From: a virus
Virus record (IMG/VR): IMGVR_UViG_3300025771_000048
Location: 1 to 45,436 of that record
Direction: 5' to 3' (one strand)
DNA length: 45,436 nt
The stretch's first letter is position 1, and every line of letters starts with the position of its first letter. A program made the position numbers and the translations under genes. Under the pieces are notes generated by a model. The model worked only from the letters and a program-made list of their open reading frames with translations, was not told the origin of the DNA and ran no database searches. This document shows positions 26,425-34,460 of the stretch, piece by piece.

Positions 26425-27564
26425 CTATATATTGTCTTCTACTTCTAATTCAGCATCCAAAGACTCAGCAATATTTTGCTGTGCCTCTAACCATAAAGCT
26501 TCAGCCTCTTCATCAACGGAATCAGTGTTATCTTCAGCTTGGACTGGTTCAACCTCTGGGTTGGATTCAACCTCGACTTCTTCGACTACAGGTTCCTCTG
26601 TGTCGACGTCTTCAATTTCCTCAACTGATTGTTCTTCTTCTACGTCAACGCTATCCTCAACAACTACATCTTCAGTGTCACCTACATTATCGATAAATTG
26701 GTCTATTTCAACCCAAGCATCTTGTAGGTCATCCTGAACTGCACGTAGTGCTTCAGTGGCTTTTTCGCCTAATTTCCTTCCATCTTTGGCACGCAACATC
26801 GCTATGGCGGTAGCTCGTACCATCAAGTCGTTTAATGCAGCAAGCACATCTTTGACTTGTTCCGAGAAAGATTTAGAACCTTCCTCTGAAATCTCTTCTT
26901 TAACTTCTTCGACAGATTCTGATAATTCCTTCAAGTATTTTTCTGGATTATCAATCATATCTTGACAGTTAGAGCATTTGACATCATCTGTGTCATCACC
27001 AGCTTCATCTTCTGGTTCTTGTTCAAAGAATGTAGAGTTACCAAGAACACCTTTTTGGTCTTCTTCAACTCCTGTCAATTCTTCTAATAGTTCTGTGTTT
27101 GATTTAATCGCCATTGTGTATGTATCTTGATTAGCTCCAACAAGAACTGGTGAAACTTCATAAACTGTGAGGTCTTTAAGAAATCTAGCGTCTTTTTCAT
27201 CGTCGCCAAACTGTCCCCTCTCTGAGTCATTCACTCTATAACCGAATGACCATTGTTGCATGTCACCCATGTTTTTAACTATTTTATAAGCCTCTTTGCC
27301 AGATTCAGTATCCATAAAGAACTCACCATTAAATGTGGCTTTATCGCCATCTGAAGTGATTTGTCCTTTGCCAATTGGCATATCCCATTTGTGAGCCCAT
27401 ACCATTGGAACGTCACCTGATTTGAAGCCTGATTTAATAGCACCAGGTACTACAACATCTCCATCGGAATCTAAATTGTTGAACACTGAAAATACAGCAG
27501 AAACTTTACCTTCTGAGTCCGTTTTGAACTCGAGGTCAATATTCTTAACTTCTTTTTCAGACAT
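26425..27564 (-). CDS. Prohead protease with long acidic tail
   Basis: Residues ~10-165 match the HK97 U35/S78 prohead protease: DSDGDVVVPGAIKSGF, MVWAHKWDMPIGKG with catalytic His58, and QQWSFGYRV with catalytic Ser106, then VYEVSPVLVGANQDTYT. The enzyme cleaves capsid N-termini and itself in the prohead. The remaining ~200 residues are very acidic and Ser/Glu/Val-rich (VEEEQSVEEIEDVDTEEP) with one CxxC (CSNCQD); this may act as scaffold or be cleaved away. The length of 379 is long for the family, supporting a protease-scaffold fusion. It lies between portal and capsid genes. Confidence 0.94.
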   Translation of the reverse strand: MSEKEVKNIDLEFKTDSEGKVSAVFSVFNNLDSDGDVVVPGAIKSGFKSGDVPMVWAHKWDMPIGKGQITSDGDKATFNGEFFMDTESGKEAYKIVKNMGDMQQWSFGYRVNDSERGQFGDDEKDARFLKDLTVYEVSPVLVGANQDTYTMAIKSNTELLEELTGVEEDQKGVLGNSTFFEQEPEDEAGDDTDDVKCSNCQDMIDNPEKYLKELSESVEEVKEEISEEGSKSFSEQVKDVLAALNDLMVRATAIAMLRAKDGRKLGEKATEALRAVQDDLQDAWVEIDQFIDNVGDTEDVVVEDSVDVEEEQSVEEIEDVDTEEPVVEEVEVESNPEVEPVQAEDNTDSVDEEAEALWLEAQQNIAESLDAELEVEDNI

Positions 27565-27635
27565 TACCTATTCTCCTGTTAACAGTATTTAGGTACGCTA
27601 TATAGAAATTATTACAGATTATTTTAAAATGTGTG

Positions 27636-30600
27636 TTATTTGATAGGTTTTATAACTTTTAGTTTTGATATAGGCATAGTCACTTTTCTATCTGTTTTTT
27701 TGTGACTCCCGTCTTCCATTATTGCATAAACTTGCATTGTTGCTTCTTTCTTTTCACTATTAACAGAAGTAACAATTCCATGGACTGTTGATGGTGGGTC
27801 TGGGTCTTTATTAATAGACCAACTTACAGATTGTCCTACTCTAACAGAACTTGCTTTTTCTTCAATATCTCCAGATTTTTTAGAACTTAATGGATGATTG
27901 CTAGGTAATAAATCTTGGTCATATGGTTTTCTTTTAAATCTACCAGTTCTTAATGCGTGTAAGAAACCGTTAACTCTTGCCAATCCCCACTGGTCAGCTC
28001 CTGTTACATTTCCTCTAACTGAACCAGGGTTAGTGCGATAAGCACCTACACCTCTGTTAAAGACAGATGTTAATGTTCTAAGGTTGGCTCTATACTTTGG
28101 ATTTTTAGCATTGTGGTCTTTTACTTTTTCAACTAAAGCTTTTCTTACTCTAGATGAAACTGCTTTTGTCTCAGCTAATTTTTCTTCATAAATTTCATCA
28201 GCCATATTTTCAGCAGCTTTTCTTCTAGCTCTAACAACTTTCTTTTGGTCATTAACTATTTTCTTCATTGCAGAAACGCCAATGTTGGAAACACCGCCCC
28301 ATTTAATATTTGCAATAGTTCCATTAAGTCTGTTATTACCTTGATGTCTTCCCATATAACGTTCTCTTCTTCTGACCCAGTTAAGAACTGATTCACTTCT
28401 ATCACCAGATTTATATTTAGTCCAGTTTCTAAAAGCATCATTACCCGTAAATGATGTAGGAGGATTACCACCGTTACCAGCTCTTCTCCAAATCTCAGGC
28501 CAATTTTCTTTTAGGTCTCTTGCATATCCGTATGGAAATTGTTTATATTTTGAATTTGATATTGAAACTTGTTTGTCATCTCCTGGACTAGGAAAGTTAG
28601 TTCTATCTTTTTTAGGTTTTTCTTTCTTAATATTTTCTGGCTCTATACTAAATTGTGATTCCATAATAACTTCTGCTTCTTCTAAGCTAACTTTAAGTTC
28701 TTCCATTATATCAACTAGATAAGATTTTTTTGACCTTTCTAACTGCTCATGTGTAGCACAAGGCATATAGTAAGTTGTTCCTCTTACATCGTGCTCATGA
28801 TATCCAGAACATCCCATTTCTTCTGCTCTTCTTTCAGCAGCTTCAATTGTGTCATACATAAACATATTGCTAGAAGTATTTCTATCTGGGTGTGCAGATT
28901 TTATTAACTTATCGTAGTCTTCGTCATTTTTGCAAGGCATATAAAACTTACCTGCTGGTCCTCTGTCAACAATATGATATCCATCACAACCTAATTCTTT
29001 TGCTCTTGCTGTAGCTTCTTCAGGAGTAGTATAAGTATCAGCCATTACTGGTGCTGCAGCTTTTTTACCTAAGTAAGCTTCTGCTTCTTTTTCTGTATCA
29101 AAACATTTAATAACTTTTCCTGTGTCATGACTTATTACACAGTATGCACCATTAGGCATCTTAGCAATATACTTTTCTTCATTACGAGGTTCTTCAGTTT
29201 GTTGTATTCTGTCTGCTCTTGGAGATTCAGCTGGAACTGCTGTTAAATTTAAAATATCTTTTACTTCAGGTAATTCAGATAAGCCAGCTGCTTGTAAAGG
29301 TTGACCCTCTTGTTCAGCTTGTGCTTGTTGTCTGTTTGCTTCAGGCATATCATTTAATATTGCATTACCATCAGCATCTACTTGAATCATGTTTAATGGT
29401 CTTAGATATACAGCATGTCTTTCGTCAACATCCAAACCTACAACTTGTCTAGCTTCTCCGATTGTTATCCAACCACCAGATACACCCATGTTTACTCTCT
29501 TGTAAAGATTGTCTACATCAGTTTGTAAAGCTCTAACAGACTGTATATCATAATCACACATTTTTCCGTTATCACCAAAATCAGGTATAAGTAATTGATG
29601 AGTTAATTCGTTAGCAACTGTTCTCCACATTGGTACTAGTTTTTGCTCTGTAAAAAATTCTTTAAGTTCTTTTGTATTATTGTAGGTCGCTGAATTCAAT
29701 CCAGCCCCGAGGCCGGCGAGTATAGCGGGCACTCCTAAAACCGCAGATACTCTTTCTTCTGGTATTCTTCTTAGTTCTGCTAATTTCATTTGGTCTGGTG
29801 TAAAAGAAACTACTTCAACATTCATTGCACCAGATAAAACCATAGGAGCACCTCTGTTGGCTCCTCCAAACTTTTCTTTGTACATTGCAGAGATAGCTTC
29901 TGCTTCTTCTTTAGTAGGACCACCATAACCATCACTTCTAGGTGTAAGAACTACACCCGGTACAGCCATATTGTTCAATAGAGCAGTTGTGAACTGTCCA
30001 GCTGATTCGTCACCTAAGATTTCTCTTAGTACTGATTTAAGTGGTGCGTGTCCTCTTCTGTGGTCATTAGGGTCAATTCCTTGTCGGATATGTACCATAT
30101 CTTTAACATCTATTTTTACAAATTCACCTTTTCCATATGTGTAGTATTCATAATGAGTAATTAATTGTTGTTCATTTCCTCTTACTTCTACAAGATGGGG
30201 CATTAAAGGAATAAGTTCTACAACTTTACCCTGTTTATTTCTGTTTTTATAAAGAAATGAGTCTCCATTTGTATTTAAAGCTAAAACAATATAGTGAGAC
30301 AGTAAGTTATGAGACATAAATGGATTAGGTCTTCTAAGAAGTTCTGCTAATGGGTGAGAATAATCTACTTCTCTATCACCAAATGTTTGGTCTCTTTTTA
30401 CTACTTGAAGTTGAGGTTCAGCGAATGAGGTAGCTAAAACATTGAGACATGCTGTTACAGCTGAGTTACCAGAACCATCTCCTATTTCTTTTAGTTTGTC
30501 TGCTTCCCAAAAACCTGATGTGGTATTATAACCATAAATTGAGGCATCATTGCCAAATAACTGATTGTAATTTGATTGTACTTTACTTTCGTTACGTCTT

Positions 30601-30650
30601 GAAGGCGTAATAAAATCTAAAGCTTTTTGTAATCTGCTCTTTTCTTCCAA
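27636..30650 (-). CDS. Portal protein with ~550-residue C-terminal extension
   Basis: Residues ~50-430 are a HK97-type portal: GNSAVTACLNVLATSFAEPQ, PNPFMSHNLLSHYIVLALN, EERVSAVLGVPAILAGLGAG. At 1004 residues it is more than twice usual. The extension holds two tandem copies of a Cys/His motif (541-575 and 601-633: RA-E-GC-GYH - YMPC), a basic region (~700-830, KENWPEIWRRAGNGG), a recurring phage sequence at ~863-915 (VFNRGVGAYRTNPGSVRG ... DQDLLPSNHP), and a Tudor/HVA1-like end (VRVGQSVSWSI ... HGIVTSVNSE, 937-1000). The start is TTG at 30648-30650 preceded by a weak GGGA. Function of the extension is unknown; it may face the capsid interior or be processed off. Confidence 0.9.
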   Translation of the reverse strand: MEEKSRLQKALDFITPSRRNESKVQSNYNQLFGNDASIYGYNTTSGFWEADKLKEIGDGSGNSAVTACLNVLATSFAEPQLQVVKRDQTFGDREVDYSHPLAELLRRPNPFMSHNLLSHYIVLALNTNGDSFLYKNRNKQGKVVELIPLMPHLVEVRGNEQQLITHYEYYTYGKGEFVKIDVKDMVHIRQGIDPNDHRRGHAPLKSVLREILGDESAGQFTTALLNNMAVPGVVLTPRSDGYGGPTKEEAEAISAMYKEKFGGANRGAPMVLSGAMNVEVVSFTPDQMKLAELRRIPEERVSAVLGVPAILAGLGAGLNSATYNNTKELKEFFTEQKLVPMWRTVANELTHQLLIPDFGDNGKMCDYDIQSVRALQTDVDNLYKRVNMGVSGGWITIGEARQVVGLDVDERHAVYLRPLNMIQVDADGNAILNDMPEANRQQAQAEQEGQPLQAAGLSELPEVKDILNLTAVPAESPRADRIQQTEEPRNEEKYIAKMPNGAYCVISHDTGKVIKCFDTEKEAEAYLGKKAAAPVMADTYTTPEEATARAKELGCDGYHIVDRGPAGKFYMPCKNDEDYDKLIKSAHPDRNTSSNMFMYDTIEAAERRAEEMGCSGYHEHDVRGTTYYMPCATHEQLERSKKSYLVDIMEELKVSLEEAEVIMESQFSIEPENIKKEKPKKDRTNFPSPGDDKQVSISNSKYKQFPYGYARDLKENWPEIWRRAGNGGNPPTSFTGNDAFRNWTKYKSGDRSESVLNWVRRRERYMGRHQGNNRLNGTIANIKWGGVSNIGVSAMKKIVNDQKKVVRARRKAAENMADEIYEEKLAETKAVSSRVRKALVEKVKDHNAKNPKYRANLRTLTSVFNRGVGAYRTNPGSVRGNVTGADQWGLARVNGFLHALRTGRFKRKPYDQDLLPSNHPLSSKKSGDIEEKASSVRVGQSVSWSINKDPDPPSTVHGIVTSVNSEKKEATMQVYAIMEDGSHKKTDRKVTMPISKLKVIKPIK

Positions 30651-30665
30651 AATATATTCCCAGTA

Positions 30666-31880
30666 TTAAAAAGCTTCCCAACTTCTTCTTTGCTGCAAAG
30701 TTGAGGCAGCTAGTCCCAGTGCGTCCACCATGTCGTCATTTTTGCCGACAGGGAACGTTAACAGCTCTCTTTCTAAGTCTGCTAACCAAGGTGCGTCTTT
30801 TCTAAACAAGATGTCACCTGCCTCCATCCTAGCTGATAGCGGTAAACTTTTGGTTATTTTATCTTTTTCTGCTCTTATTTCTCTAACTCTTAAACCAGAC
30901 CTTCCAGCTTCTTGAATGAATGGTTTTGATAGACCTTGATTTTCAATACAGATATGAGACCAGTTATTTTGGCTTGCTAATCTTTTAGCTTCAGGAATAA
31001 TATCAGGAGATTCCATTTTTCTCCTTACTACATCTTCTACATAAAGTTTTCCGTTTGCTTGAGCAAAACTTATTATTACTGTGTAGTCACTTCTTTCTTC
31101 AGTAGTTACAGCAACGTCTAATGTTCCAAAGTGTTGCATATCTCTTGGTGCAAAGTTATTACCACCACCTACGTAGTTACCATTAGGCATAACATCATAA
31201 TAGGAAAACCATTCCTGCTTGAATAAACCTTGACCTGCTTCAATAAACTCTGCCATGTACTCTTGAGCAAAAACAATAGAACCAACTTCTTCTTTGGCTG
31301 CTTCAACTTCTTCTGGGTCAATATTTGGATTGTCTACAGTTGAATAATGAAATCTTTCCCAATCTTCTCTTTCTTCTGCGTTTTGCCATAAATCATAAAA
31401 CCAATTACCAATACCAAGAGGGGTGGAAATAAATAAAGCAGAACCTTTTCTTTCAGTTAATGTAGGACGTAGTACTTCTTGCCAGACTTCAGGTTTTACG
31501 AAAGCTGCCTCATCAATAACGATAAAGTCTAAACCTTCACCTCTTAATCTTTGCGGATTATCAGCAGACTTACAAGCAATAAAACCACCATTAGGAAACT
31601 GTACTTCCATATTGGCGATTGAAATTTTTGGTTCAATTTCTTTAGGAAAGGAAAGTGCTGCAGCTTCTAACGCCCTCCAGCCAACACGAGCAATAGCAAA
31701 AGTAGGAGCAACCCACCAAGCTCTACCGCCTGCCAAGGCAGTTTCGATGCATAATTGAACACCGAGTCTAGTTTTACCAAACCTGCGACCAGCACAAAGA
31801 ATCTTCCACCTTGCTTCACTATCTGCAACAGCTCTCTGCGCATCATGTAATCCAGGAAGTTTCGGCGCATATTTAGCCAT
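30666..31880 (-). CDS. terL: Terminase large subunit
   Basis: The 404-residue packaging motor has a Walker A CAGRRFGKTRLG (30-37), Walker B FIVIDEAAF with Asp123-Glu124, and motif III SALFISTPLG. The C-terminal RNase-H-like nuclease shows FGTLDVAVTTEERSDYTVI (Asp255) and NDDMVDALGLAAS (Asp383/Asp386). ATP hydrolysis pumps DNA through the portal, and the nuclease cuts concatemers. It overlaps the 70-residue gene by 8 bases and lies 15 bases before portal. The small subunit gene is not adjacent but ~3 kb upstream. Confidence 0.96.
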   Translation of the reverse strand: MAKYAPKLPGLHDAQRAVADSEARWKILCAGRRFGKTRLGVQLCIETALAGGRAWWVAPTFAIARVGWRALEAAALSFPKEIEPKISIANMEVQFPNGGFIACKSADNPQRLRGEGLDFIVIDEAAFVKPEVWQEVLRPTLTERKGSALFISTPLGIGNWFYDLWQNAEEREDWERFHYSTVDNPNIDPEEVEAAKEEVGSIVFAQEYMAEFIEAGQGLFKQEWFSYYDVMPNGNYVGGGNNFAPRDMQHFGTLDVAVTTEERSDYTVIISFAQANGKLYVEDVVRRKMESPDIIPEAKRLASQNNWSHICIENQGLSKPFIQEAGRSGLRVREIRAEKDKITKSLPLSARMEAGDILFRKDAPWLADLERELLTFPVGKNDDMVDALGLAASTLQQRRSWEAF

Positions 31881-32085
31881 TCTCTAACTTTGACTTATTT
31901 TTACGAAGAAGTTCAATATTTTTTTCTATTTGCATAACTTGTTGTCTCCAAACCATATGCTGTTGTTCATCTTGAAGTCTAGAGGGTTCTACTAAAGACA
32001 GGCTAAAGTGTTGTCCCTCCATTTGTTTTAATTGATTTGTGATAATTGTAATTTTATCTTCTTCTGAAATGTGTTCGTAATCCAT
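31873..32085 (-). CDS. Small coiled-coil protein before terL
   Basis: A 70-residue hydrophilic protein (MDYEHISEEDKITIITNQLK, then MVWRQQVMQIEKNIELLRKN) that looks like one or two long helices with heptad spacing. No family recognised. The stop overlaps the terL start by 8 bases, which suggests coupled translation and perhaps partnership with the packaging enzyme. Confidence 0.7.
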   Translation of the reverse strand: MDYEHISEEDKITIITNQLKQMEGQHFSLSLVEPSRLQDEQQHMVWRQQVMQIEKNIELLRKNKSKLENG

Positions 32086-32091
32086 ATACTC

Positions 32092-32331
32092 CTACCATCT
32101 GTATTTTGTCTTTTTTGCCTTTTCAACCTGAGCAAAACTTTTTTCACTTAATGTTGAAGGGTCTTGTGTAAATTCTACATCCATAGGAGTCTCAAATGTG
32201 ACATTTTTTGAAATTTGTCTTTTGCAAATAAAAGAATCTTTAGGACACAAAATTTCTGGGTCATCTGTAATTTTATGTTCTATTTCATAAACGTGTTCAC
32301 AAAGTAAACACTTATAATCGTATCTAGGCAT
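32092..32331 (-). CDS. FmdB-like zinc-ribbon protein
   Basis: A 79-residue protein starting MPRYDYKCLLCEHVYEIEHK, the signature start of the FmdB/CxxC-type zinc-ribbon family (MPxYxYxCxxCxxxFE), with the second pair as CPKDSFIC around residues 29-36. These small ribbons probably bind metal, and some act as regulators. It overlaps HNH gene by 8 bases. In phages such ribbons often sit close to the terminase block. Confidence 0.85.
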   Translation of the reverse strand: MPRYDYKCLLCEHVYEIEHKITDDPEILCPKDSFICKRQISKNVTFETPMDVEFTQDPSTLSEKSFAQVEKAKKTKYRW

Positions 32332-32701
32332 ATCTCCCCAAGTAAGCTCTTACAAACTTAGTGTACTCTCTTTTTTGTCCAGATATAGTTTTGCCATCAA
32401 AAATATCGTGATGAAATTTACAAAAGATAGCAACATTACCTTCATCGTTCGAAATATTTCGATTCATGCCTCCCATTCCAATTCCAGTAATGTGTGCCAT
32501 CTCCAACCATTGTGTAGTATCGCACTCGGGCCACTCACATCTATAGTTTGCTCGTTTTAATGCTTTTTCTCTAAGAGCTGATTTATTTATTTTTCCAGTA
32601 CCTTCACGCTTTTTCTGACCCATACCGGATATACCAGAGTTTTTACTTCTTCTTTTTTTAAATTCTTCCCAAGTTTCATTTTCAGCATCCCAAGTTGTCA
32701 T
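32324..32701 (-). CDS. HNH endonuclease
   Basis: The ATG at 32699-32701 overlaps the SET gene stop as ATGA, so I prefer it to an in-frame ATG four codons upstream. The 125-residue protein has an HNH nuclease: CEWPEC and CKFHHDIFDG as Cys/His ligands, AHITGIGMGG for the catalytic His, and GNVAIFC between. Small HNH enzymes encoded beside terminase genes are needed for packaging cleavage in several HK97-like phages; that role is likely here, with homing or host DNA degradation as alternatives. Confidence 0.9.
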   Translation of the reverse strand: MTTWDAENETWEEFKKRRSKNSGISGMGQKKREGTGKINKSALREKALKRANYRCEWPECDTTQWLEMAHITGIGMGGMNRNISNDEGNVAIFCKFHHDIFDGKTISGQKREYTKFVRAYLGRYA

Positions 32702-32994
32702 ATTTGATACCAAGTATATTTTAAAGTAAGTTCTTCTCCTGATTGAATATCTTTAAAAGTTTCAAGATATACTTCTTCTTTTTTTAATACTGTTCTACAG
32801 TTAGGTTCATCTGAATGATTTACAAATCCTCCAAGTGGAGTTCTAATCCAACCATTCTCAAACCTCTCTGAAGCTACGTGAGATATTCCAAGATTAGTTC
32901 CTGCTGAAATAAATTCTTTTGCAAATAAACCTAATCCTTCTATTTCTGATTGTTTAATAGTTAAACTATTAGGTAATGGTCTGTACTGTTTCAT
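32698..32994 (-). CDS. SET-domain protein (lysine methyltransferase-like)
   Basis: This 98-residue protein has the core SET motifs: GLGLFAKEFISAGTNLG (residues 20-36), FVNHSDEPNC (58-66, the NHS-x-x-PN SAM-binding loop) and SGEELTLKY (85-93, with the Tyr near the end). SET proteins transfer methyl from S-adenosylmethionine to protein lysine. Short versions occur in aquatic phages and bacteria. A target, possibly a host nucleoid or ribosomal protein, cannot be read here. It lies between a 95-base non-coding gap and the HNH gene. Confidence 0.88.
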   Translation of the reverse strand: MKQYRPLPNSLTIKQSEIEGLGLFAKEFISAGTNLGISHVASERFENGWIRTPLGGFVNHSDEPNCRTVLKKEEVYLETFKDIQSGEELTLKYTWYQI

Positions 32995-33030
32995 AAAAAT
33001 ATATTAACAGAATTTGAAATTAGATACAGC

Positions 33031-33078
33031 TCTTCCTGAGAAGAGCCGATGATGGGAGGAGGTCGGTGTGGATGCCGA
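33031..33078. other. Two small hairpins in 94-base intergenic gap
   Basis: The gap between the 75-residue gene and the SET gene holds GCTCTT-cctgag-AAGAGC (33029-33046) and GTCGG-tgtggatg-CCGAC (33061-33078). Neither has a clear T-tract on either strand. They may form an attenuator or processing site for the minus-strand message. No start-consistent gene was seen in the gap. Confidence 0.35.
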
Positions 33079-33088
33079 CAATTTAACT

Positions 33089-33316
33089 TTAGCTCTTGGT
33101 ACTTGAGAAAGTGGTATTTGAGGGTGCCTTGATTAAAAATCTTTGGCTGTACCAATACATCAATGCAATTCTAATAGTATCTGGGTCGTCTTGCTTTGGA
33201 ATATAAAATTCTTCAACTAACTGATTAGTTTTATAATATTCAACTAAGAAGTGTTCTTCGGTATCCCCTACTATTTTAAATCTGTTTTTGCTTGGAAAAA
33301 TATAGTCTTTAATCAT
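33089..33316 (-). CDS. Small hypothetical protein
   Basis: A 75-residue protein (MIKDYIFPSKNRFKIVGDTE, LVEEFYIPKQDDPDTIRIAL) with likely beta strands followed by a helix (TIRIALMYWYSQRFL). It is encoded just downstream of a minus-strand terminator-like hairpin and thus may have its own promoter. No family or motif recognised. Confidence 0.6.
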   Translation of the reverse strand: MIKDYIFPSKNRFKIVGDTEEHFLVEYYKTNQLVEEFYIPKQDDPDTIRIALMYWYSQRFLIKAPSNTTFSSTKS

Positions 33317-33348
33317 CGTAATTGTAACTATATCATAGGGGAGTGGTA

Positions 33349-33390
33349 TTTAAAAAGAGAGTCCGCCTCACAGGACGGACTTGTCTCTTT
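33349..33390 (-). terminator. Rho-independent terminator downstream of exonuclease gene
   Basis: A long hairpin, arms AAAGAGA-GTCCG-CCT (33354-33368) against AGG-CGGAC-TCTCTTT (33372-33390, two small bulges), is followed on the minus strand by a run of T (TCTCTTTTTAAAT). It lies about 67 bases after the exonuclease stop, so it likely ends the WhiB-exonuclease transcript and insulates it from the packaging genes. Confidence 0.75.
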
Positions 33391-33413
33391 CAGTACATAC
33401 ATACATAAACAAC

Positions 33414-33432
33414 AAGGAGGCTATCTATGTAA
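33414..33432 (+). other. Start-stop element with consensus ribosome site
   Basis: On the plus strand a perfect AAGGAGG is followed after six bases by ATG and directly by TAA. No protein can be made beyond Met, yet ribosomes should bind well. It lies between the terminator hairpin and the exonuclease 3' end, in an otherwise minus-strand region. It may be part of a small plus-strand RNA or chance. Confidence 0.3.
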
Positions 33433-33456
33433 AATAATTATTACACAATTTTGTTT

Positions 33457-34062
33457 TTATACAAAAATCCAATCAGGTTTTTCTTGTGCTGGTTTATCTT
33501 TGTAAAGAATTTGGAATATATTTGCAACTGCCATAGTATCTGCAACTGCGTCGTGTTCTAAATAATCTCCAAAACCAAATTCGTGATGTAAATGACTTAA
33601 TGTATGACCTGAACATTCACTTCTACAGGTGTCAAAACATTTTGTTGGGGAATTAAAGTATTCTTTAGACATATCTTTAGTGCATAACCACTCATTAGTA
33701 AACATTGGTTTGTTGTAATAATCTAAAGTATCCTCCATAACCTTTTTATCAAACTTAGCATTATGAGCTACAAATGTCTTTTTTCCTACTAAGCCTACTA
33801 ATATTGGAAACAATTTATCAAAAGTTGGTGCATTTTCGCTATATTCTTTTTTTGGTGAAGCAAAAGACCATTCTAAATTAAAGTAAGCACTAGGGGGTTT
33901 GATGTAAGAGTGCGCAGATTCGAACTCTAAACCGTCATACCATACTAATCCTATCTGTACTGCGTCTTGTTTTGGTACATTTTTGTCGAAATAGTATCTT
34001 CCTGCTAAATCTCTACCTGTTGTTTCAAAGTCTATAAAGATAAAATCACTTAGATTCTGCAT
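33457..34062 (-). CDS. DnaQ-like 3'-5' exonuclease (DEDDh)
   Basis: I place the start at the ATG 34060-34062, with GAAAGG eight bases upstream, rather than the longer frame to 34149, because the longer frame overlaps WhiB by over 100 bases. The 201-residue protein has all DEDDh motifs: FIDFETTG (Asp11, Glu13), VAHNAKFDKK (Asp105) and LEHDAVADTMA (His170, Asp175). It is a single-domain proofreading-type or RNase T-like nuclease. It could degrade host DNA or trim ends in replication. It overlaps the WhiB stop by 17 bases and is co-transcribed with it. Confidence 0.92.
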   Translation of the reverse strand: MQNLSDFIFIDFETTGRDLAGRYYFDKNVPKQDAVQIGLVWYDGLEFESAHSYIKPPSAYFNLEWSFASPKKEYSENAPTFDKLFPILVGLVGKKTFVAHNAKFDKKVMEDTLDYYNKPMFTNEWLCTKDMSKEYFNSPTKCFDTCRSECSGHTLSHLHHEFGFGDYLEHDAVADTMAVANIFQILYKDKPAQEKPDWIFV

Positions 34063-34318
34063 TTTTACGCCTTTCTCTACGAATAGCTCTGCGTTCTCTC
34101 TCTGATTTACCTCCCCAAATACCAAATCTTTCTTTGCGTTCGACCGCATATTCTAAACATTCGGATTGGACTTTGCATTCGCCACAAATCTTTTTAGCAA
34201 TAACTGTTGAACTTCCTCGCTCTGGAAAGAAATCATCTTGATTAACTCCCTTACAGTTAGCATATTTATAAAAACTAGGTACTGCTAGTAAATCAGCTAG
34301 TTCTGTATGTAAATCCAT
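34046..34318 (-). CDS. WhiB-family transcriptional regulator
   Basis: The 90-residue protein has four conserved cysteines (Cys22, Cys45, Cys48, Cys54; C-x22-C-x2-C-x5-C) that would hold a 4Fe-4S cluster, the GIWGG turn at 66-70, and a basic C-terminus RERRAIRRERRKNAESK. This is the complete WhiB architecture; these factors bind the primary sigma factor to redirect transcription. The family is an actinobacterial hallmark, and phage WhiB proteins are known to displace host WhiB. No Shine-Dalgarno precedes the ATG, so the mRNA may be leaderless, and a LexA-type box lies just upstream. It is the first gene of a two-gene unit with the exonuclease. Confidence 0.95.
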   Translation of the reverse strand: MDLHTELADLLAVPSFYKYANCKGVNQDDFFPERGSSTVIAKKICGECKVQSECLEYAVERKERFGIWGGKSERERRAIRRERRKNAESK

Positions 34319-34323
34319 ATATA

Positions 34324-34347
34324 GATACTGTACTAGAACATTTGTTC
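34324..34347 (-). promoter_or_regulatory. LexA/SOS box and leaderless-type promoter of WhiB
   Basis: A perfect palindrome GAAC-ATTT-GTTC (34336-34347), identical in form to the actinobacterial LexA operator GAAC-N4-GTTC, lies 18 bases before the WhiB ATG. On the minus strand it is followed by TACAGT, a TANNNT -10 element, eight bases before the ATG, the spacing expected when transcription starts at or beside the ATG. LexA binding here would block RNA polymerase. This is an inference from motif and spacing. Confidence 0.7.
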
Positions 34348-34381
34348 GAAAAAAAGGATTACAAAAAGGCTTATTAATATC

Positions 34382-34456
34382 ATGGCGAATACGAAAATTA
34401 GGAAATTAGATGTAGGTTTGGGATGGGCAAGAAAAAACCAGAAGATATGTGCGTGA
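34382..34456 (+). CDS. Possible 24-residue peptide
   Basis: A short plus-strand frame (MANTKIRKLDVGLGWARKNQ, 24 residues) ends five bases before a plus-strand terminator, between divergent minus-strand genes. The only ribosome-like sequence, AAAAAGG, is about 13 bases away, which is weak. The unit could instead be a small RNA. The terminator is the main reason to believe in transcription here. Confidence 0.35.
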   Translation: MANTKIRKLDVGLGWARKNQKICA

Positions 34457-34460
34457 CACT

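Noticed and set aside
34063-34149. Longer start for the exonuclease
   Set aside because: The upstream extension lies wholly inside the WhiB gene, has no similarity to the nuclease family, and a good ribosome site precedes the ATG at 34060-34062.
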